A stretch of 57,447 nucleotides of DNA from Pseudochrobactrum sp. sp1633 (GCF_030376605.1 NZ_JARRAE010000016.1:1-57447), one strand, 5' to 3'. Shown: positions 17,822 to 27,199, counted from the stretch's first letter. Notes: generated by a model from the letters alone, not told the origin. A program made the numbers and translations.

Positions 17822-19089
17822 TGTGATCCGTCTTGGTGTGGCGTTGCGGCAGGCAGTGTCGTCTTCTTATTTGTCGACGAGAAAGATGGCAGCAGCGCTT
17901 TAAAACCACCACCGGGACGCAGACCCTCACGCATGAAGAAAGCACGCAATGGCGGTACAACCCGTAGGATTTCCAGCCCTGTGCCACGAATGATCTGCGC
18001 AGGCAGAAAGTCGGACAGCAAAGTGCGGTTCAGCACATCAACCGAGCCGGTACGCGCCAGAATATCAGGGCGACGACCGCTGTCATAGGCGCGGATAACA
18101 CGGTCAGAACCGGCATCATCCTTGTCTTTGGTAATTGCGCTGATCAGCGTTTCCACATCGCGCGTACCGAGATTGAGACCCTGTGCACCGATTGGCGGGA
18201 AAACATGCGCTGCTTCACCAATCAGAATGGTGCGCTTGGCTGCAAAATTCAGCGGCACCAGACCGGAGAGCGGCCATGCCTGCTGCTTGGTATCAACCGT
18301 AATTGCCCCAAGCATGGATTGCATTTTGCTTTCAATCTCACGGGCAAGCTGCTCACTGTCGAGCGTCATCAGTTTTTCTGCATGGCGCGGATTGGCAACC
18401 CAGACAAGGCTGGAGCGATTGCCGGGCAGTGGCACCTGTGTGAAAGGACCATCCTCCGTGTGAAACTCGGTAGATGTATACTGGTGCGGGATTTTATGGC
18501 TGAAGGAACAGACGACCGCTGTTTGCGGATAATGCCAGCGGCGGGTTTTAATGCCGGCAGCATCCCGCGCTAAGCTGTTGCGGCCATCGGCAGCTACCAC
18601 CAGCGGCGTGGTGACGATCTGTCCGTCACTGAAAGTGACACTGATACTGTCAGTATTGTGCTGATAGGCTGTGGCATTATTGAAGTTGCGGGCAATGCGC
18701 GGATGAGCGCTGACAGCTTCATGCAAGGCACGGTTCAGCACTAGATTGGGAATATTATAGCCGAATGCTTCTGTGCCGATTTCCGAGGCGCGGAATGTCA
18801 CCGCAGGGCTGCGGATCAGCCTGCGTGTGCCGTCAACAATACGCATGGAGGCAAGCGCAGCCGTATCCGGCCGGATTGTCTGCCATATACCGAGACTGTC
18901 GAGATATTCAATGGCGGGCATCATCAGTGCTGTGGTGCGTCGGTCGTCCTGATCACTCACAGGGCCTGCGAGCAAAACATCATATCCTGCCTGCGCCATC
19001 GCTAATGCCGCAATCATTCCCGCAGGGCCGCTGCCACTGACAAGAATTCTGTCTGAAATGAACTCAGAATGATGACCGGAACCAGACAT
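17818..19089 (-). CDS. UbiH/UbiF/COQ6-family FAD-dependent monooxygenase
   Basis: A 423-residue flavoprotein of the aromatic hydroxylase family that acts in ubiquinone ring hydroxylation. The ADP-binding fold ILVSGSGPAGMIAALAMAQAGY is near the N-terminus, the NAD(P)H/FAD DG motif is PLVVAADGRNSLARDAAG (about 180-197), and the second FAD motif is TILIGEAAHVFPPIGAQGLNLGTRD (about 300-324). I prefer the start at 19089, preceded by GAGAGGT, to the upstream ATG at 19131. Which ring position it hydroxylates is not decidable, so no symbol. The proline/serine-rich C-terminal tail is unconserved. Confidence 0.9.
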   Translation of the reverse strand: MSGSGHHSEFISDRILVSGSGPAGMIAALAMAQAGYDVLLAGPVSDQDDRRTTALMMPAIEYLDSLGIWQTIRPDTAALASMRIVDGTRRLIRSPAVTFRASEIGTEAFGYNIPNLVLNRALHEAVSAHPRIARNFNNATAYQHNTDSISVTFSDGQIVTTPLVVAADGRNSLARDAAGIKTRRWHYPQTAVVCSFSHKIPHQYTSTEFHTEDGPFTQVPLPGNRSSLVWVANPRHAEKLMTLDSEQLAREIESKMQSMLGAITVDTKQQAWPLSGLVPLNFAAKRTILIGEAAHVFPPIGAQGLNLGTRDVETLISAITKDKDDAGSDRVIRAYDSGRRPDILARTGSVDVLNRTLLSDFLPAQIIRGTGLEILRVVPPLRAFFMREGLRPGGGFKALLPSFSSTNKKTTLPAATPHQDGSQ

Positions 19090-19139
19090 GATGTACCTCT
19101 CATTTCCCGAAGGTGATAACTTGAATATCAAGCCGCCGG

Positions 19140-19204
19140 AATTAGCCTGCTAATTCTAGAAAGCCATAAGCAAATTAGCCTGCCAAATCTATTAGGCCAT
19201 AAGT
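19140..19204. repeat. Imperfect 33-base direct repeat upstream of the ubiH-type gene
   Basis: Two copies, 19140-19171 and 19173-19204, begin AATTAGCCTGC and end GCCATAAG with a period of 33 bases and a few mismatches between. They lie 50-115 bases upstream of the flavoprotein start, where operators are expected. No known regulator box is recognised. Confidence 0.6.
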
Positions 19205-19389
19205 AGCCGTTACGACACAAAAAACATATGTTTAAACTGGAGATAGTGTCTCGCAGCAGGTAACTTCTTTGGATGAGCGACATTTTGTCTGTTTTTCGCC
19301 ACTCCCTTTGTTGCACTTTCAGCGTTTTTCGACAAAAGCTGTCGGGACTGGTAATTCATTAATTTTTTGTAACAGAATCGGCAAAGACC

Positions 19390-20142
19390 TTGAAAGCGAA
19401 ACTGACTGACAAACTTAAACCCAAAAAAGTCACTCTGCCTCAGGTCAGGGCTTTTTCTGTTCACCTGTTAACGGCTTCCGGCTCCTTCTTGGCCTTCCTG
19501 TCACTGGTTGCGGCCAGTGAGGAAAACTGGACGGCAATGTTTCTCTGGCTGGGTCTGGCGCTCTTCGTCGATGGTATTGACGGGCCGATCGCCCGCAAGC
19601 TGGAAGTGAAATATGTGCTGCCGAACTGGTCTGGTGAGCTTCTCGATAATATTATCGACTATGTGACGTATGTGCTGATCCCTGCTTTTGCGCTCTATCA
19701 GAGCGGCTTCATGGGGCATGGCCTGTCTTTCCTCTCCGGTGCGATCATCGTTATCAGCAGCGCGATTTACTATGCTGACACCGGCATGAAAACCAATGAG
19801 AACTTCTTTAAAGGTTTTCCGGTGGTCTGGAATATGGTGGTCTTCACGCTGTTCATCGTCGGTCCGGGGGAATGGACGGCTTTTGGCGTTGTGGTTGTCT
19901 CCGCGATCTTGTCTTTCATTCCGCTGAATTTCCTGCATCCGGTGCGTGTGGTGCGACTGCGTCCGCTTAATCTCACCATCTTTTTGTTGTGGTGTGCCTT
20001 CGGCGTTGCAGGAATTCTCTACCAAATGGATGCGCCGCTCTGGGTGCGCATCGGAATTTCGGTAACCGGTATTTATCTCTACTGCATCGGAATTGTGATG
20101 CAGTTCCTGCCTAATCTTGGTCTTAAAACTGCTGCGAAATAA
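19390..20142 (+). CDS. pcs: Phosphatidylcholine synthase
   Basis: A 250-residue polytopic membrane enzyme that condenses choline with CDP-diacylglycerol to make phosphatidylcholine directly, a pathway characteristic of rhizobia, Brucella and a few other bacteria. The CDP-alcohol phosphotransferase motif is seen as DGIDGPIARKLE with the downstream WSGELLDNIIDYVTY aspartates (about residues 57-91), in the spacing of the Pcs subfamily. About eight hydrophobic helices follow. The start must be TTG 19390: an in-frame stop at 19360-19362 and no ATG or GTG before residue 50 leave no alternative. qor follows after 15 bases. Confidence 0.94.
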   Translation: MKAKLTDKLKPKKVTLPQVRAFSVHLLTASGSFLAFLSLVAASEENWTAMFLWLGLALFVDGIDGPIARKLEVKYVLPNWSGELLDNIIDYVTYVLIPAFALYQSGFMGHGLSFLSGAIIVISSAIYYADTGMKTNENFFKGFPVVWNMVVFTLFIVGPGEWTAFGVVVVSAILSFIPLNFLHPVRVVRLRPLNLTIFLLWCAFGVAGILYQMDAPLWVRIGISVTGIYLYCIGIVMQFLPNLGLKTAAK

Positions 20143-20157
20143 CAGGGAATTCTGACA

Positions 20158-21132
20158 ATGGTGAATGCAATCCTCATCCGTGAAACCGGTGGTGCTGATG
20201 TTCTGAAATATGAACAGGTTGAACTTGGTCAGCCTAAAGCCGGTGAGGCGCGCATTCGTCATGAAGCTGTCGGATTGAATTTCATCGACGTTTATTTCCG
20301 CACGGGTCTTTATAAAGCACCGCAACTGCCTTTCATTCCGGGGCAGGAAGGTGCGGGCACTGTTGTTGCCGTGGGTGAAGGTGTCACCAATGTTAAAGTT
20401 GGCGACCGCGTTGCCTATACCGGTGCGATGGGCGCTTATGCAGATGAGCGCCTGATTGCAGCTGATCGTCTGGTGAAAGTGCCGGATAACATGGATCTGC
20501 GTCTTGCGGCCTCTATGATGCTGAAAGGCATGACCGCCTATTATCTGATCAATCTGACCTATAAGGTACAGAAGGGCGACACGATCCTGATCCATGCGGC
20601 CGCTGGCGGTGTGGGGCAGATTGCCGGTCAGTGGGCGAAACATCTCGGCGCAACCGTTATCGGCACTGCGGGCTCGCAGGAAAAAATCGACCTCGCGCTG
20701 TCACTCGGCTATGACCATGTTATCAATTACGCGCAAGATAATTTCGTCGAGAAGGTGAAGGAAATCACCGGTGGCAAAGGCCTGCCTGTGGTCTATGACA
20801 GTGTGGGCAAAGATACATTTCCTGCATCGCTTGATGTATTGCAGCCACGCGGATTGTTTGTGAGCTATGGCAATGCTTCAGGACCGGTGCCGCCGTTTGA
20901 GTTGGCACTGCTGAACCAACGCGGTTCACTCTATGCAACACGCCCGACGCTTGGCTCCTATATTGCCAGCCGTGAAGAACTGGAACAGGCTGCACAGGCT
21001 TTGTTTGATGTGGTGGCCAGCGGTGCAGTCAAAATCAACGTCAATCAGACCTATGATTTGCGTGATGCAGCACAGGCGCATCGTGATCTGGAAGCGAGAA
21101 AAACCACCGGAACATCGGTGCTGATTCCGTAA
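20158..21132 (+). CDS. Quinone oxidoreductase (zeta-crystallin type, NADPH)
   Basis: A 324-residue zinc-independent medium-chain dehydrogenase. The N-terminal GroES-like domain has GLNFIDVYFRTGLY and PFIPGQEGAGTVVAVG; the Rossmann fold has the nucleotide motif ILIHAAAGGVGQIAGQWAKHLGA (about residues 141-163). The zinc-ligand residues of alcohol dehydrogenases are absent. Such enzymes reduce quinones by one electron. It closely matches QorA in length and motifs. The start lies 15 bases after pcs, suggesting a common message. Confidence 0.93.
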   Translation: MVNAILIRETGGADVLKYEQVELGQPKAGEARIRHEAVGLNFIDVYFRTGLYKAPQLPFIPGQEGAGTVVAVGEGVTNVKVGDRVAYTGAMGAYADERLIAADRLVKVPDNMDLRLAASMMLKGMTAYYLINLTYKVQKGDTILIHAAAGGVGQIAGQWAKHLGATVIGTAGSQEKIDLALSLGYDHVINYAQDNFVEKVKEITGGKGLPVVYDSVGKDTFPASLDVLQPRGLFVSYGNASGPVPPFELALLNQRGSLYATRPTLGSYIASREELEQAAQALFDVVASGAVKINVNQTYDLRDAAQAHRDLEARKTTGTSVLIP

Positions 21133-21292
21133 AGCTCTGATACCGTGCATTTTTTGATCTGATTTACTCCGGTATGACCATATGGTGCCGGAGCACTTTA
21201 GGTTTTTATTGCTAAAACTGTTCATATAATTGTAATAAATTGCTTTTCTGCTTCCCTATTTTTTCGTCTGTGGCATAAGATGCGAGGCAGAA

Positions 21293-22849
21293 ATGCCTTG
21301 GGGACAAATGACAGAACCTTCCGCACAGTTGCAGCTACTGGATGTCCAGCGCTTAACGAAACAGTTTGGCGCGCTAAAAGCATGCGATCAGATTGATCTG
21401 ACAATCGGCACCGGCGAAATTCATGCGCTGCTGGGTGAGAATGGTGCCGGAAAATCTACCCTTGTAAAAATGCTTTTCGGCTCATTGCAACCTCTTGACG
21501 GCCAGATCATCTGGAAAGGCCGTAAGGTGCGCATGAGCAGTCCGGCTTTTGCCCGCAAACTTGGCATTGGCATGGTTTTTCAGCATTTCTCCCTGTTTGA
21601 CAGTCTGACTGCTGCTGAAAATATCGCGCTGTCGCTGGATGCAGGTCTCTCACTGAATGAAGTGGCAAAAAAAGCTGCGCAGGTTGGTGAGACCTATGGC
21701 TTGCCAGTGGATACGGACGCTCTTGTCGGCGATTTGTCGGTGGGGGAACGTCAGCGCATTGAGATTATCCGTTGCCTGTTACAGGAACCGGAACTGATTA
21801 TCCTCGATGAACCGACCTCCGTTTTGACACCGCAGGAAGCGGATAAATTATTTGTCACGCTCAATCGCCTGAAAAGCGAAGGCAAGTCTATTCTCTATAT
21901 CAGCCACAGGCTGGAAGAGGTGAAGCAATTATGCGATCGTGCAACAGTACTGCGCCACGGTAAGGTTGTTTCGCATTGTATTCCGGCTGAGGAAACGGCA
22001 GCATCTCTCGCCCGCATGATGGTCGGGGAAGATGTGGCACTGGTTGAGCGCCCGAAAGCAGCAGCACAAGCGAAAAACCCGGAGCAATTACTTGAGATTG
22101 CAGGGCTTTCACAGCCACCGCGCGGACCGTTTTCAACAGCTTTGCGTGATGTTTCCCTGAAGGTGGCCGCCGGTGAGGTGGTTGGTATTGCAGGTGTTGC
22201 CGGCAACGGACAGGGTGAGTTTTTTGAGGCTGTCTCCGGCGAGATGCGTCAGTACAAAGCCTCAATAATTCGCATTCGTGGCCAAGAGGCCGGTCTTGCC
22301 GGTATCAGCCAGCGTCGCATGCTCGGCGCTGCCTTTGTGCCGGAAGAGCGGCTTGGTCATGGTGCCGCCCCTGAACTGCCGCTGACGGATAATTTGTTTC
22401 TGTCACGCTATCGCACGGATGCCAAAGTTTTTCTGAAGGGCGGATTTCTCAAAATCCTGTCGCAGTCAGCGCTTTCCTCTGCTGCCAAACGCATCAATGC
22501 GATGATGGATGTACGCAAGAACGCTGAAAATCCGGTAGCGGGTGCGCTATCCGGCGGCAATTTGCAGAAATTCATCATCGGCCGTGAGCTTGACCGAAAT
22601 CCGGCAGTGATGATTGTCAACCAGCCGACCTGGGGTGTGGATGCCGGTGCTGCCATGCGCATACGGCAGGCCTTGGTGGACTTGTCACGTCAGGGTTCTG
22701 CCGTGCTGGTCATCAGTCAGGATCTGGATGAGTTGTTTGAAATTTGTGATCGTATTGCCGTTATGCATCATGGACAATTGTCTGAAGCCATGCCGCGGGA
22801 AATTGTAACAGCTGAAAAAATCGGCCTGATGATGGGCGGGGCAGTTTGA
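21293..22849 (+). CDS. ABC transporter ATP-binding protein, nucleoside/BmpA type
   Basis: A 518-residue double ABC ATPase. The first half is canonical: Walker A LLGENGAGKSTLVKML (about residues 46-61), signature LSVGERQRIE, Walker B LIILDEPTS. The second half is degenerate: its P-loop region is IAGVAGNGQGEF, the signature is LSGGNLQKFIIGREL, and the Walker B glutamate is replaced by Gln in VMIVNQPTWG. This one-dead-site form is usual for the sugar/nucleoside-type (RbsA/YufO-like) proteins. It overlaps the first permease by four bases. Two starts are possible, ATG 21293 (after GAGG) and ATG 21308 (after GGGGACA). Confidence 0.92.
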   Translation: MPWGQMTEPSAQLQLLDVQRLTKQFGALKACDQIDLTIGTGEIHALLGENGAGKSTLVKMLFGSLQPLDGQIIWKGRKVRMSSPAFARKLGIGMVFQHFSLFDSLTAAENIALSLDAGLSLNEVAKKAAQVGETYGLPVDTDALVGDLSVGERQRIEIIRCLLQEPELIILDEPTSVLTPQEADKLFVTLNRLKSEGKSILYISHRLEEVKQLCDRATVLRHGKVVSHCIPAEETAASLARMMVGEDVALVERPKAAAQAKNPEQLLEIAGLSQPPRGPFSTALRDVSLKVAAGEVVGIAGVAGNGQGEFFEAVSGEMRQYKASIIRIRGQEAGLAGISQRRMLGAAFVPEERLGHGAAPELPLTDNLFLSRYRTDAKVFLKGGFLKILSQSALSSAAKRINAMMDVRKNAENPVAGALSGGNLQKFIIGRELDRNPAVMIVNQPTWGVDAGAAMRIRQALVDLSRQGSAVLVISQDLDELFEICDRIAVMHHGQLSEAMPREIVTAEKIGLMMGGAV

Positions 22850-23940
22850 TGCGGTTAGAATTGATTAAGCGGCCACAGCCATCCCGTTGGTTCAGCGCGA
22901 TTTCTCCGCTGCTGGCATTGGCGCTCGCAATGATTTGCGGCGCTATTTTGTTTGCGTTAATGGGCAAAGATCCGTTTGCAGCGCTGCATGCTTTTTTCAT
23001 TGAGCCGCTGCTGGATATGTGGTCGATCCATGAGTTGCTGGTCAAAGCCGCACCGCTGATCCTGATCGCTGTAGGGCTTTCCGTCTGTTATCTGTCGAAT
23101 AACTGGAATATCGGCGCCGAAGGGCAGCTGACGATGGGCGCAATCAGCGGCTCAATCATGCCAATTATGTTTCCTGAAGTGCAGGGCTGGTATGTGTTGC
23201 CGCTAATGCTGCTGATGGGCATGGCAGGCGGTGCGCTTTATGGTGCGGTACCGGCGCTGCTAAAAGTGCGTTTCAACGCCAATACAATTTTGACCAGCCT
23301 GATGCTGGTCTATGTGGCACAGTTCTTTCTCGACTGGCTGGTGCGCGGACCGTGGCGCAATCCGGAAGGTAATAATTTTCCGGAAAGCCGTCAGTTCCAC
23401 GACTATGCCGTTCTGCCGGAAATCTGGCCGGCGGCAGGCCGCGCACATTGGGGCTTTGTCTTTGCTCTGATCGCAGCGTTCCTGTTGTGGTTCATGCTGC
23501 GCAGCACATTGAAGGGCTTTCAGATCAAGGTTGTTGGGCAAAGCCCGCGTGCCGCACGCTTTGCCGGATTTAGTGCCGGTAAGATCACGTTCTTTGCATT
23601 TCTGGTTTCCGGCGCGCTGGCAGGTCTTGCAGGTGTGAGCGAGGTTTCCGGTGCCATCGGGCAGTTGCGCACAACCATTACACCGGGCTACGGCTTTACA
23701 GCGATTATTGTCGCGTTTTTGGGACGACTTAATCCGATTGGTATTATTGCGGCCGGTTTGGTGCTGGCATTGTCTTATCTGGGTGGTGAAGCGGCACAGC
23801 TTTCGATCGGTATTTCTGAAAAATCGGCTCGTGTGTTTCAGGGGATGATCCTGTTCTTCGTGCTGGCCTGCGATACATTCATTCACTACCGCATTCGTTT
23901 TGTCAGCCGCAGTCAGCATGATCTGCAAGGGGAGGCCTGA
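22846..23940 (+). CDS. ABC transporter permease 1, nucleoside/BmpA type
   Basis: A 364-residue BPD_transp_2 (RbsC/LivH-type) permease with about ten hydrophobic helices. The conserved region AVGLSVCYLSNNWNIGAEGQLTMGAISG (about residues 74-101) is the signature of this subfamily, and RFNANTILTSLMLVYVAQF follows. The EAA-like cytoplasmic loop reads VGQSPRAARFAGFSAGKI. It overlaps the ATPase stop (ATGA) and is followed three bases later by the second permease, so the genes form one operon. Confidence 0.92.
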   Translation: MMRLELIKRPQPSRWFSAISPLLALALAMICGAILFALMGKDPFAALHAFFIEPLLDMWSIHELLVKAAPLILIAVGLSVCYLSNNWNIGAEGQLTMGAISGSIMPIMFPEVQGWYVLPLMLLMGMAGGALYGAVPALLKVRFNANTILTSLMLVYVAQFFLDWLVRGPWRNPEGNNFPESRQFHDYAVLPEIWPAAGRAHWGFVFALIAAFLLWFMLRSTLKGFQIKVVGQSPRAARFAGFSAGKITFFAFLVSGALAGLAGVSEVSGAIGQLRTTITPGYGFTAIIVAFLGRLNPIGIIAAGLVLALSYLGGEAAQLSIGISEKSARVFQGMILFFVLACDTFIHYRIRFVSRSQHDLQGEA

Positions 23941-23943
23941 GCC

Positions 23944-24864
23944 GTGGATATGACACAGGCAATTATGCTGACGATTGCAACGGCCGCCACGCCTTTGCTG
24001 ATTGCTGCAATCGGTGAGCTGGTCGTTGAACGCTCCGGCGTGCTCAATCTCGGTGTTGAAGGTATGATGCTGATGGGCGCCGTGACCGGTTTTGGCATTG
24101 CGCATTTGACCGGCAATGCATGGCTCGGCATGATCGCAGCAATTTTCGCAGGCGCCACTTGCGCATTGCTGTTCGGCTTTCTGACACTGACACTGGTGAC
24201 TAATCAGGTGGCGACGGGTCTTGCACTGACCATTCTCGGACTTGGCGCATCAGCGGTGATCGGTGAGGGCTTTGTCGGTCTTCCGGGCGTGCGTCTTGGC
24301 GCAATCAACATTCCTTATTTGAGCGATATACCGGTGATCGGCAAATTGCTGTTCGCACAGGATCCGATTTTCTATATTGCGCTGCTGCTGGTTGCCGGTG
24401 TCAGCTGGTTTCTATTCCGCTCGCGGGCAGGGCTTAAGCTGCGTTCCATTGGCGATAATCATGGTTCTGCCCATGCGCTTGGTATCAATGTGGTTCGCAC
24501 GCGCTATTTGGCGGTGCTGTTCGGCGGTGCCTGTGCCGGTCTTGCTGGTGCGCAGCTGTCGCTTGTTTATGTGCCGCAATGGGTTGAGAATATGACGGCT
24601 GGCCGCGGCTGGATTGCGCTGGCTCTGGTGGTTTTTGCCTCATGGCGGCCGTGGCGCGTGCTGGTTGGCGCTTATCTGTTCGGTGCAGTAACAATCGGTC
24701 AGTTGCATGCGCAGGCTTTCGGAATTGGCCTGCCGCCGCAGCTTTTGTCGGCACTGCCATATCTGGCAACAATCATCGTGCTGGTGATTATTTCGCGCAA
24801 CCGCCGTCTGACGATGATGAACACACCGGCATCGCTCGGTAAACCATTTGTGCCGGATAGATAA
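23944..24864 (+). CDS. ABC transporter permease 2, nucleoside/BmpA type
   Basis: A 306-residue second permease of the same superfamily, starting at GTG 23944 (an ATG two codons on is a possible alternative). The signature region is VVERSGVLNLGVEGMMLMGAV, followed by TNQVATGLALTILGLGASA and the cytoplasmic loop IGDNHGSAHALGINVVRTRY. With permease 1 it forms the heterodimeric membrane channel of the importer. The spacing of three bases to the preceding stop supports coupled translation. Confidence 0.92.
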   Translation: MDMTQAIMLTIATAATPLLIAAIGELVVERSGVLNLGVEGMMLMGAVTGFGIAHLTGNAWLGMIAAIFAGATCALLFGFLTLTLVTNQVATGLALTILGLGASAVIGEGFVGLPGVRLGAINIPYLSDIPVIGKLLFAQDPIFYIALLLVAGVSWFLFRSRAGLKLRSIGDNHGSAHALGINVVRTRYLAVLFGGACAGLAGAQLSLVYVPQWVENMTAGRGWIALALVVFASWRPWRVLVGAYLFGAVTIGQLHAQAFGIGLPPQLLSALPYLATIIVLVIISRNRRLTMMNTPASLGKPFVPDR

Positions 24865-24955
24865 TCCGGCGGTCTTTGTTGGGATCACTGATACATAGTC
24901 GTTTTACAGGGTTTTGAGTATTATTGTACCGGACGTTAACAGGAGAACGGGGACG

Positions 24956-26023
24956 ATGAAGAAAACGCTAACAATCCTTGCCACTGCCGCAACGATTGCC
25001 ATGACAGGCACAGCACTGGCCGAAGAAAAGCTGAAAGTCGGCTTTATCTATATCGGACCTCCGGGTGACTTCGGCTGGACCTACCAGCACGACCAGGCTC
25101 GTAAGGAGCTTGAAAAAGAACTGGGTGATAAAATCACAACCAGCTATCTCGAAAGCGTTCCTGAAGGTGCGGATGCTGAGCGTTCAATCGAACGTCTGGC
25201 ACGTGCAGGCAATAAGCTGATTTTCACAACCTCGTTCGGTTATATGGACCCGACAATCAAAGTTGCGAAAAAATATCCGGACGTAAAGTTCGAACACGCA
25301 ACCGGCTATAAGACAGCAGAAAACGTATCTGCTTATAATGCGCGCTTCTATGAAGGCCGTTATGTGCAGGGTCAGATCGCTGCCAAACTGTCGAAAAACG
25401 GCATGGCTGGTTTCATTGGTTCTGTGCCGGTTCCGGAAGTTGTGCAGGCTATCAACTCCTTCATGATCGGTGCTCAGTCCGTTAATCCTGATTTCAAGAT
25501 CAAGATCATCTGGGCAAACTCATGGTTTGATCCGGGCAAGGAAGCTGATGCTGCCAAAGCGCTGATTGATCAGGGCGTTGATATTCTCACCCAGCACACA
25601 GATTCTACTGCGCCAATTCAGGTTGCAGCAGAACGTGGCATCAAGGCATTTGGTCAGGCTTCGGACATGATCAAGTTTGGTCCTGAAACACAGCTGACAG
25701 CGACAATCGACCATTGGTCACCATATTATATCGAGCGCACCAAAGCTGTTCTCGATGGCACATGGAAGTCACAAGACACATTCAACGGCATGAATACCGG
25801 TCTGGTTGCTATGGCACCTCTGACCAACATGCCGGACGATGTGAAAGCCATGGCTGAAGAAACCATCAAGAAGCTGACCTCCGGTGAGTTGAAGCCATTT
25901 ACCGGCCCGCTGAAAAAGCAGGATGGTTCTGAATGGCTCAAGGCCGGTGAAACTGCCGATGATAAAGCGATTGTCAGCATGAACTTCTATGTTCAGGGCA
26001 TCGATGACAAGCTGCCGCAATAA
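24956..26023 (+). CDS. BMP family ABC transporter substrate-binding protein
   Basis: A 355-residue exported binding protein of the BMP/PnrA (Med/TmpC) family, whose characterised members bind purine nucleosides. A signal peptide (KKTLTILATAATIAMTGTALA) precedes mature EEKLKVGFIYIGPPGDFGW; the motifs FTTSFGYMDP and NARFYEGRYVQGQIAAKLS are typical. No lipobox Cys follows the signal, so this looks like a soluble periplasmic protein, as expected in a Gram-negative. I use ATG 24956, which follows GGAGAACGGGGACG. It is the last gene of the importer operon; the substrate is inferred. Confidence 0.92.
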   Translation: MKKTLTILATAATIAMTGTALAEEKLKVGFIYIGPPGDFGWTYQHDQARKELEKELGDKITTSYLESVPEGADAERSIERLARAGNKLIFTTSFGYMDPTIKVAKKYPDVKFEHATGYKTAENVSAYNARFYEGRYVQGQIAAKLSKNGMAGFIGSVPVPEVVQAINSFMIGAQSVNPDFKIKIIWANSWFDPGKEADAAKALIDQGVDILTQHTDSTAPIQVAAERGIKAFGQASDMIKFGPETQLTATIDHWSPYYIERTKAVLDGTWKSQDTFNGMNTGLVAMAPLTNMPDDVKAMAEETIKKLTSGELKPFTGPLKKQDGSEWLKAGETADDKAIVSMNFYVQGIDDKLPQ

Positions 26024-26044
26024 GCTGGCTTGCTTTTGAAAACG

Positions 26045-26072
26045 AAAAGGCTCCGCATGCGGAGCCTTTTTT
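26045..26072. terminator. Terminator after the BmpA-type importer
   Basis: AAAAGGCTCCGC / GCGGAGCCTTTTTT with a two-base AT centre. A very similar hairpin follows bfr at 26667-26691. It serves the importer and probably the convergent DUF1203 gene. Confidence 0.9.
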
Positions 26073-26084
26073 ATTTATGCCATT

Positions 26085-26549
26085 TCAGGCGCGGTCAATG
26101 CGACCGGAATAGCAACCGCGTCCGGCATTATGGGCATGAATATATGCGGCGTTCTGATCATCAAAGAGCCGTTCAATCGCGGCTTCAATATCTGAGCCCT
26201 GTACAATTTCCGCACCAATAATCATTCCTGCATCATTAAATGCGCGTAGTGACAGCAACCGGCTGCGCATTACCGTGGGAACTTCATTGACCCTGTCATA
26301 GGTTTGTTTCGCATTTTCACGCACATAAATCGCGTGAGTTGCATAATAGGGTGTTTCCGCACTTTGGCAGACATGGTTGAGCAGCAGCAGACTTTCGCCG
26401 ATTGCCGCTTCACACATCTCAATACGGTCCGGGTAACGTGTATCATCAGCAATCACACGTATTGCACGATGCTGTTTCAGTTCATGATCCGGCAAGCCGA
26501 AAAGATGGCGGAATGGCTCCGGTGAAAGCCCTGTAATACGAAAATCCAT
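26085..26549 (-). CDS. DUF1203 family protein
   Basis: A 154-residue protein whose N-terminus MDFRITGLSPEPFRHLFGL, centre ESLLLLNHVCQSAETPYYATHAIYV and end AAYIHAHNAGRGCYSGRID match the DUF1203 family of unknown function. Two conserved Cys and several His residues in the last 25 positions could bind metal, but this is a guess. It converges on the importer operon and stands between it and bfr with no obvious partner. Confidence 0.78.
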   Translation of the reverse strand: MDFRITGLSPEPFRHLFGLPDHELKQHRAIRVIADDTRYPDRIEMCEAAIGESLLLLNHVCQSAETPYYATHAIYVRENAKQTYDRVNEVPTVMRSRLLSLRAFNDAGMIIGAEIVQGSDIEAAIERLFDDQNAAYIHAHNAGRGCYSGRIDRA

Positions 26550-26666
26550 AGAGTGCCTCCTGTAAAATACAGGGGGATTAAATGGCAGATGCAGTTCAGA
26601 AACACTGCAATTCTGCTTTTCAAATTCTGTTCAATATTAGTACCCAACACTTATATGCAAAATAAA

Positions 26667-26691
26667 AAAGGCTCCGCAGAGCAGAGCCTTT
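26667..26691 (-). terminator. bfr terminator
   Basis: On the minus strand GGCTCTGC-TCT-GCGGAGCC is followed by six T residues, twenty-odd bases after the bfr stop. Confidence 0.8.
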
Positions 26692-26713
26692 TAACTTCAT
26701 AGCAATGGCGACT

Positions 26714-27199
26714 TTATTCAGCGGCATCAGCCGGTGCGGCATTGAGCATACCGTAGCGTTCTTCACCGATTTTACCGAGTAGTTCGAGCTGGGTTTCGAG
26801 GAAGTCGATGTGACCTTCCTCATCTTTCAGCAATTCATCAAAAAGCTGGCGGCTTACATAGTCACCGGCTTCATCGCAGATTTCGCGGGATTTCTTGTAG
26901 GAAGCGCGGGCATCATATTCGCCTGCCAGATCAGCTTCCAGAACTTCCTTGACTGTCTGACCGATGCGCAGAGGTGCAACAGTCTGCAGGTTCGGATGGC
27001 CTTCCAGAAAAATAATCCGGTCGATGAGGCGGTCTGCATGCTGCATTTCTTCAATCGACTCTTCGCGTTCCTTTTTGGCCAGACGGGTAAAACCCCAGTC
27101 GGAAAGGAGGCGGTAGTGCAGCCAATACTGATTTACAGCGCCGAGTTCGAGGAAAAGTGCCTCATTAAGCCGCTCGATGACCTTTTTGTCGCCCTTCAT
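26714..27199 (-). CDS. bfr: Bacterioferritin
   Basis: A 161-residue bacterioferritin, exactly the usual length when started at ATG 27199. The ferroxidase ligands are visible: Glu in [18 protein letters not shown] (about residue 18), the ExxH pair in [16 protein letters not shown] (Glu 51, His 54), Glu in [13 protein letters not shown], and [11 protein letters not shown] (Glu 127, His 130). Met 52, the heme ligand, is present in EEMQHA. It stores iron as a ferric core in a 24-mer. Its start lies 35 bases inside the bfd gene, so the two are translationally linked. Under Irr control in this group (inference from the upstream boxes). Confidence 0.97.
   Translation of the reverse strand: MKGDKKVIERLNEALFLELGAVNQYWLHYRLLSDWGFTRLAKKEREESIEEMQHADRLIDRIIFLEGHPNLQTVAPLRIGQTVKEVLEADLAGEYDARASYKKSREICDEAGDYVSRQLFDELLKDEEGHIDFLETQLELLGKIGEERYGMLNAAPADAAE

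Noticed and set aside
19140-19204. CRISPR-like array
   Set aside because: Only two imperfect copies with almost no spacer between them and no cas genes; better described as a short direct repeat.
19501-20643. 380-codon minus-strand frame
   Set aside because: Antisense to pcs and the quinone reductase, both with clear motifs; no start signal or family-like sequence.
23260-24105. 281-codon minus-strand frame across the two permeases
   Set aside because: Gln/His/Asn-rich shadow opposite two well-supported membrane proteins.
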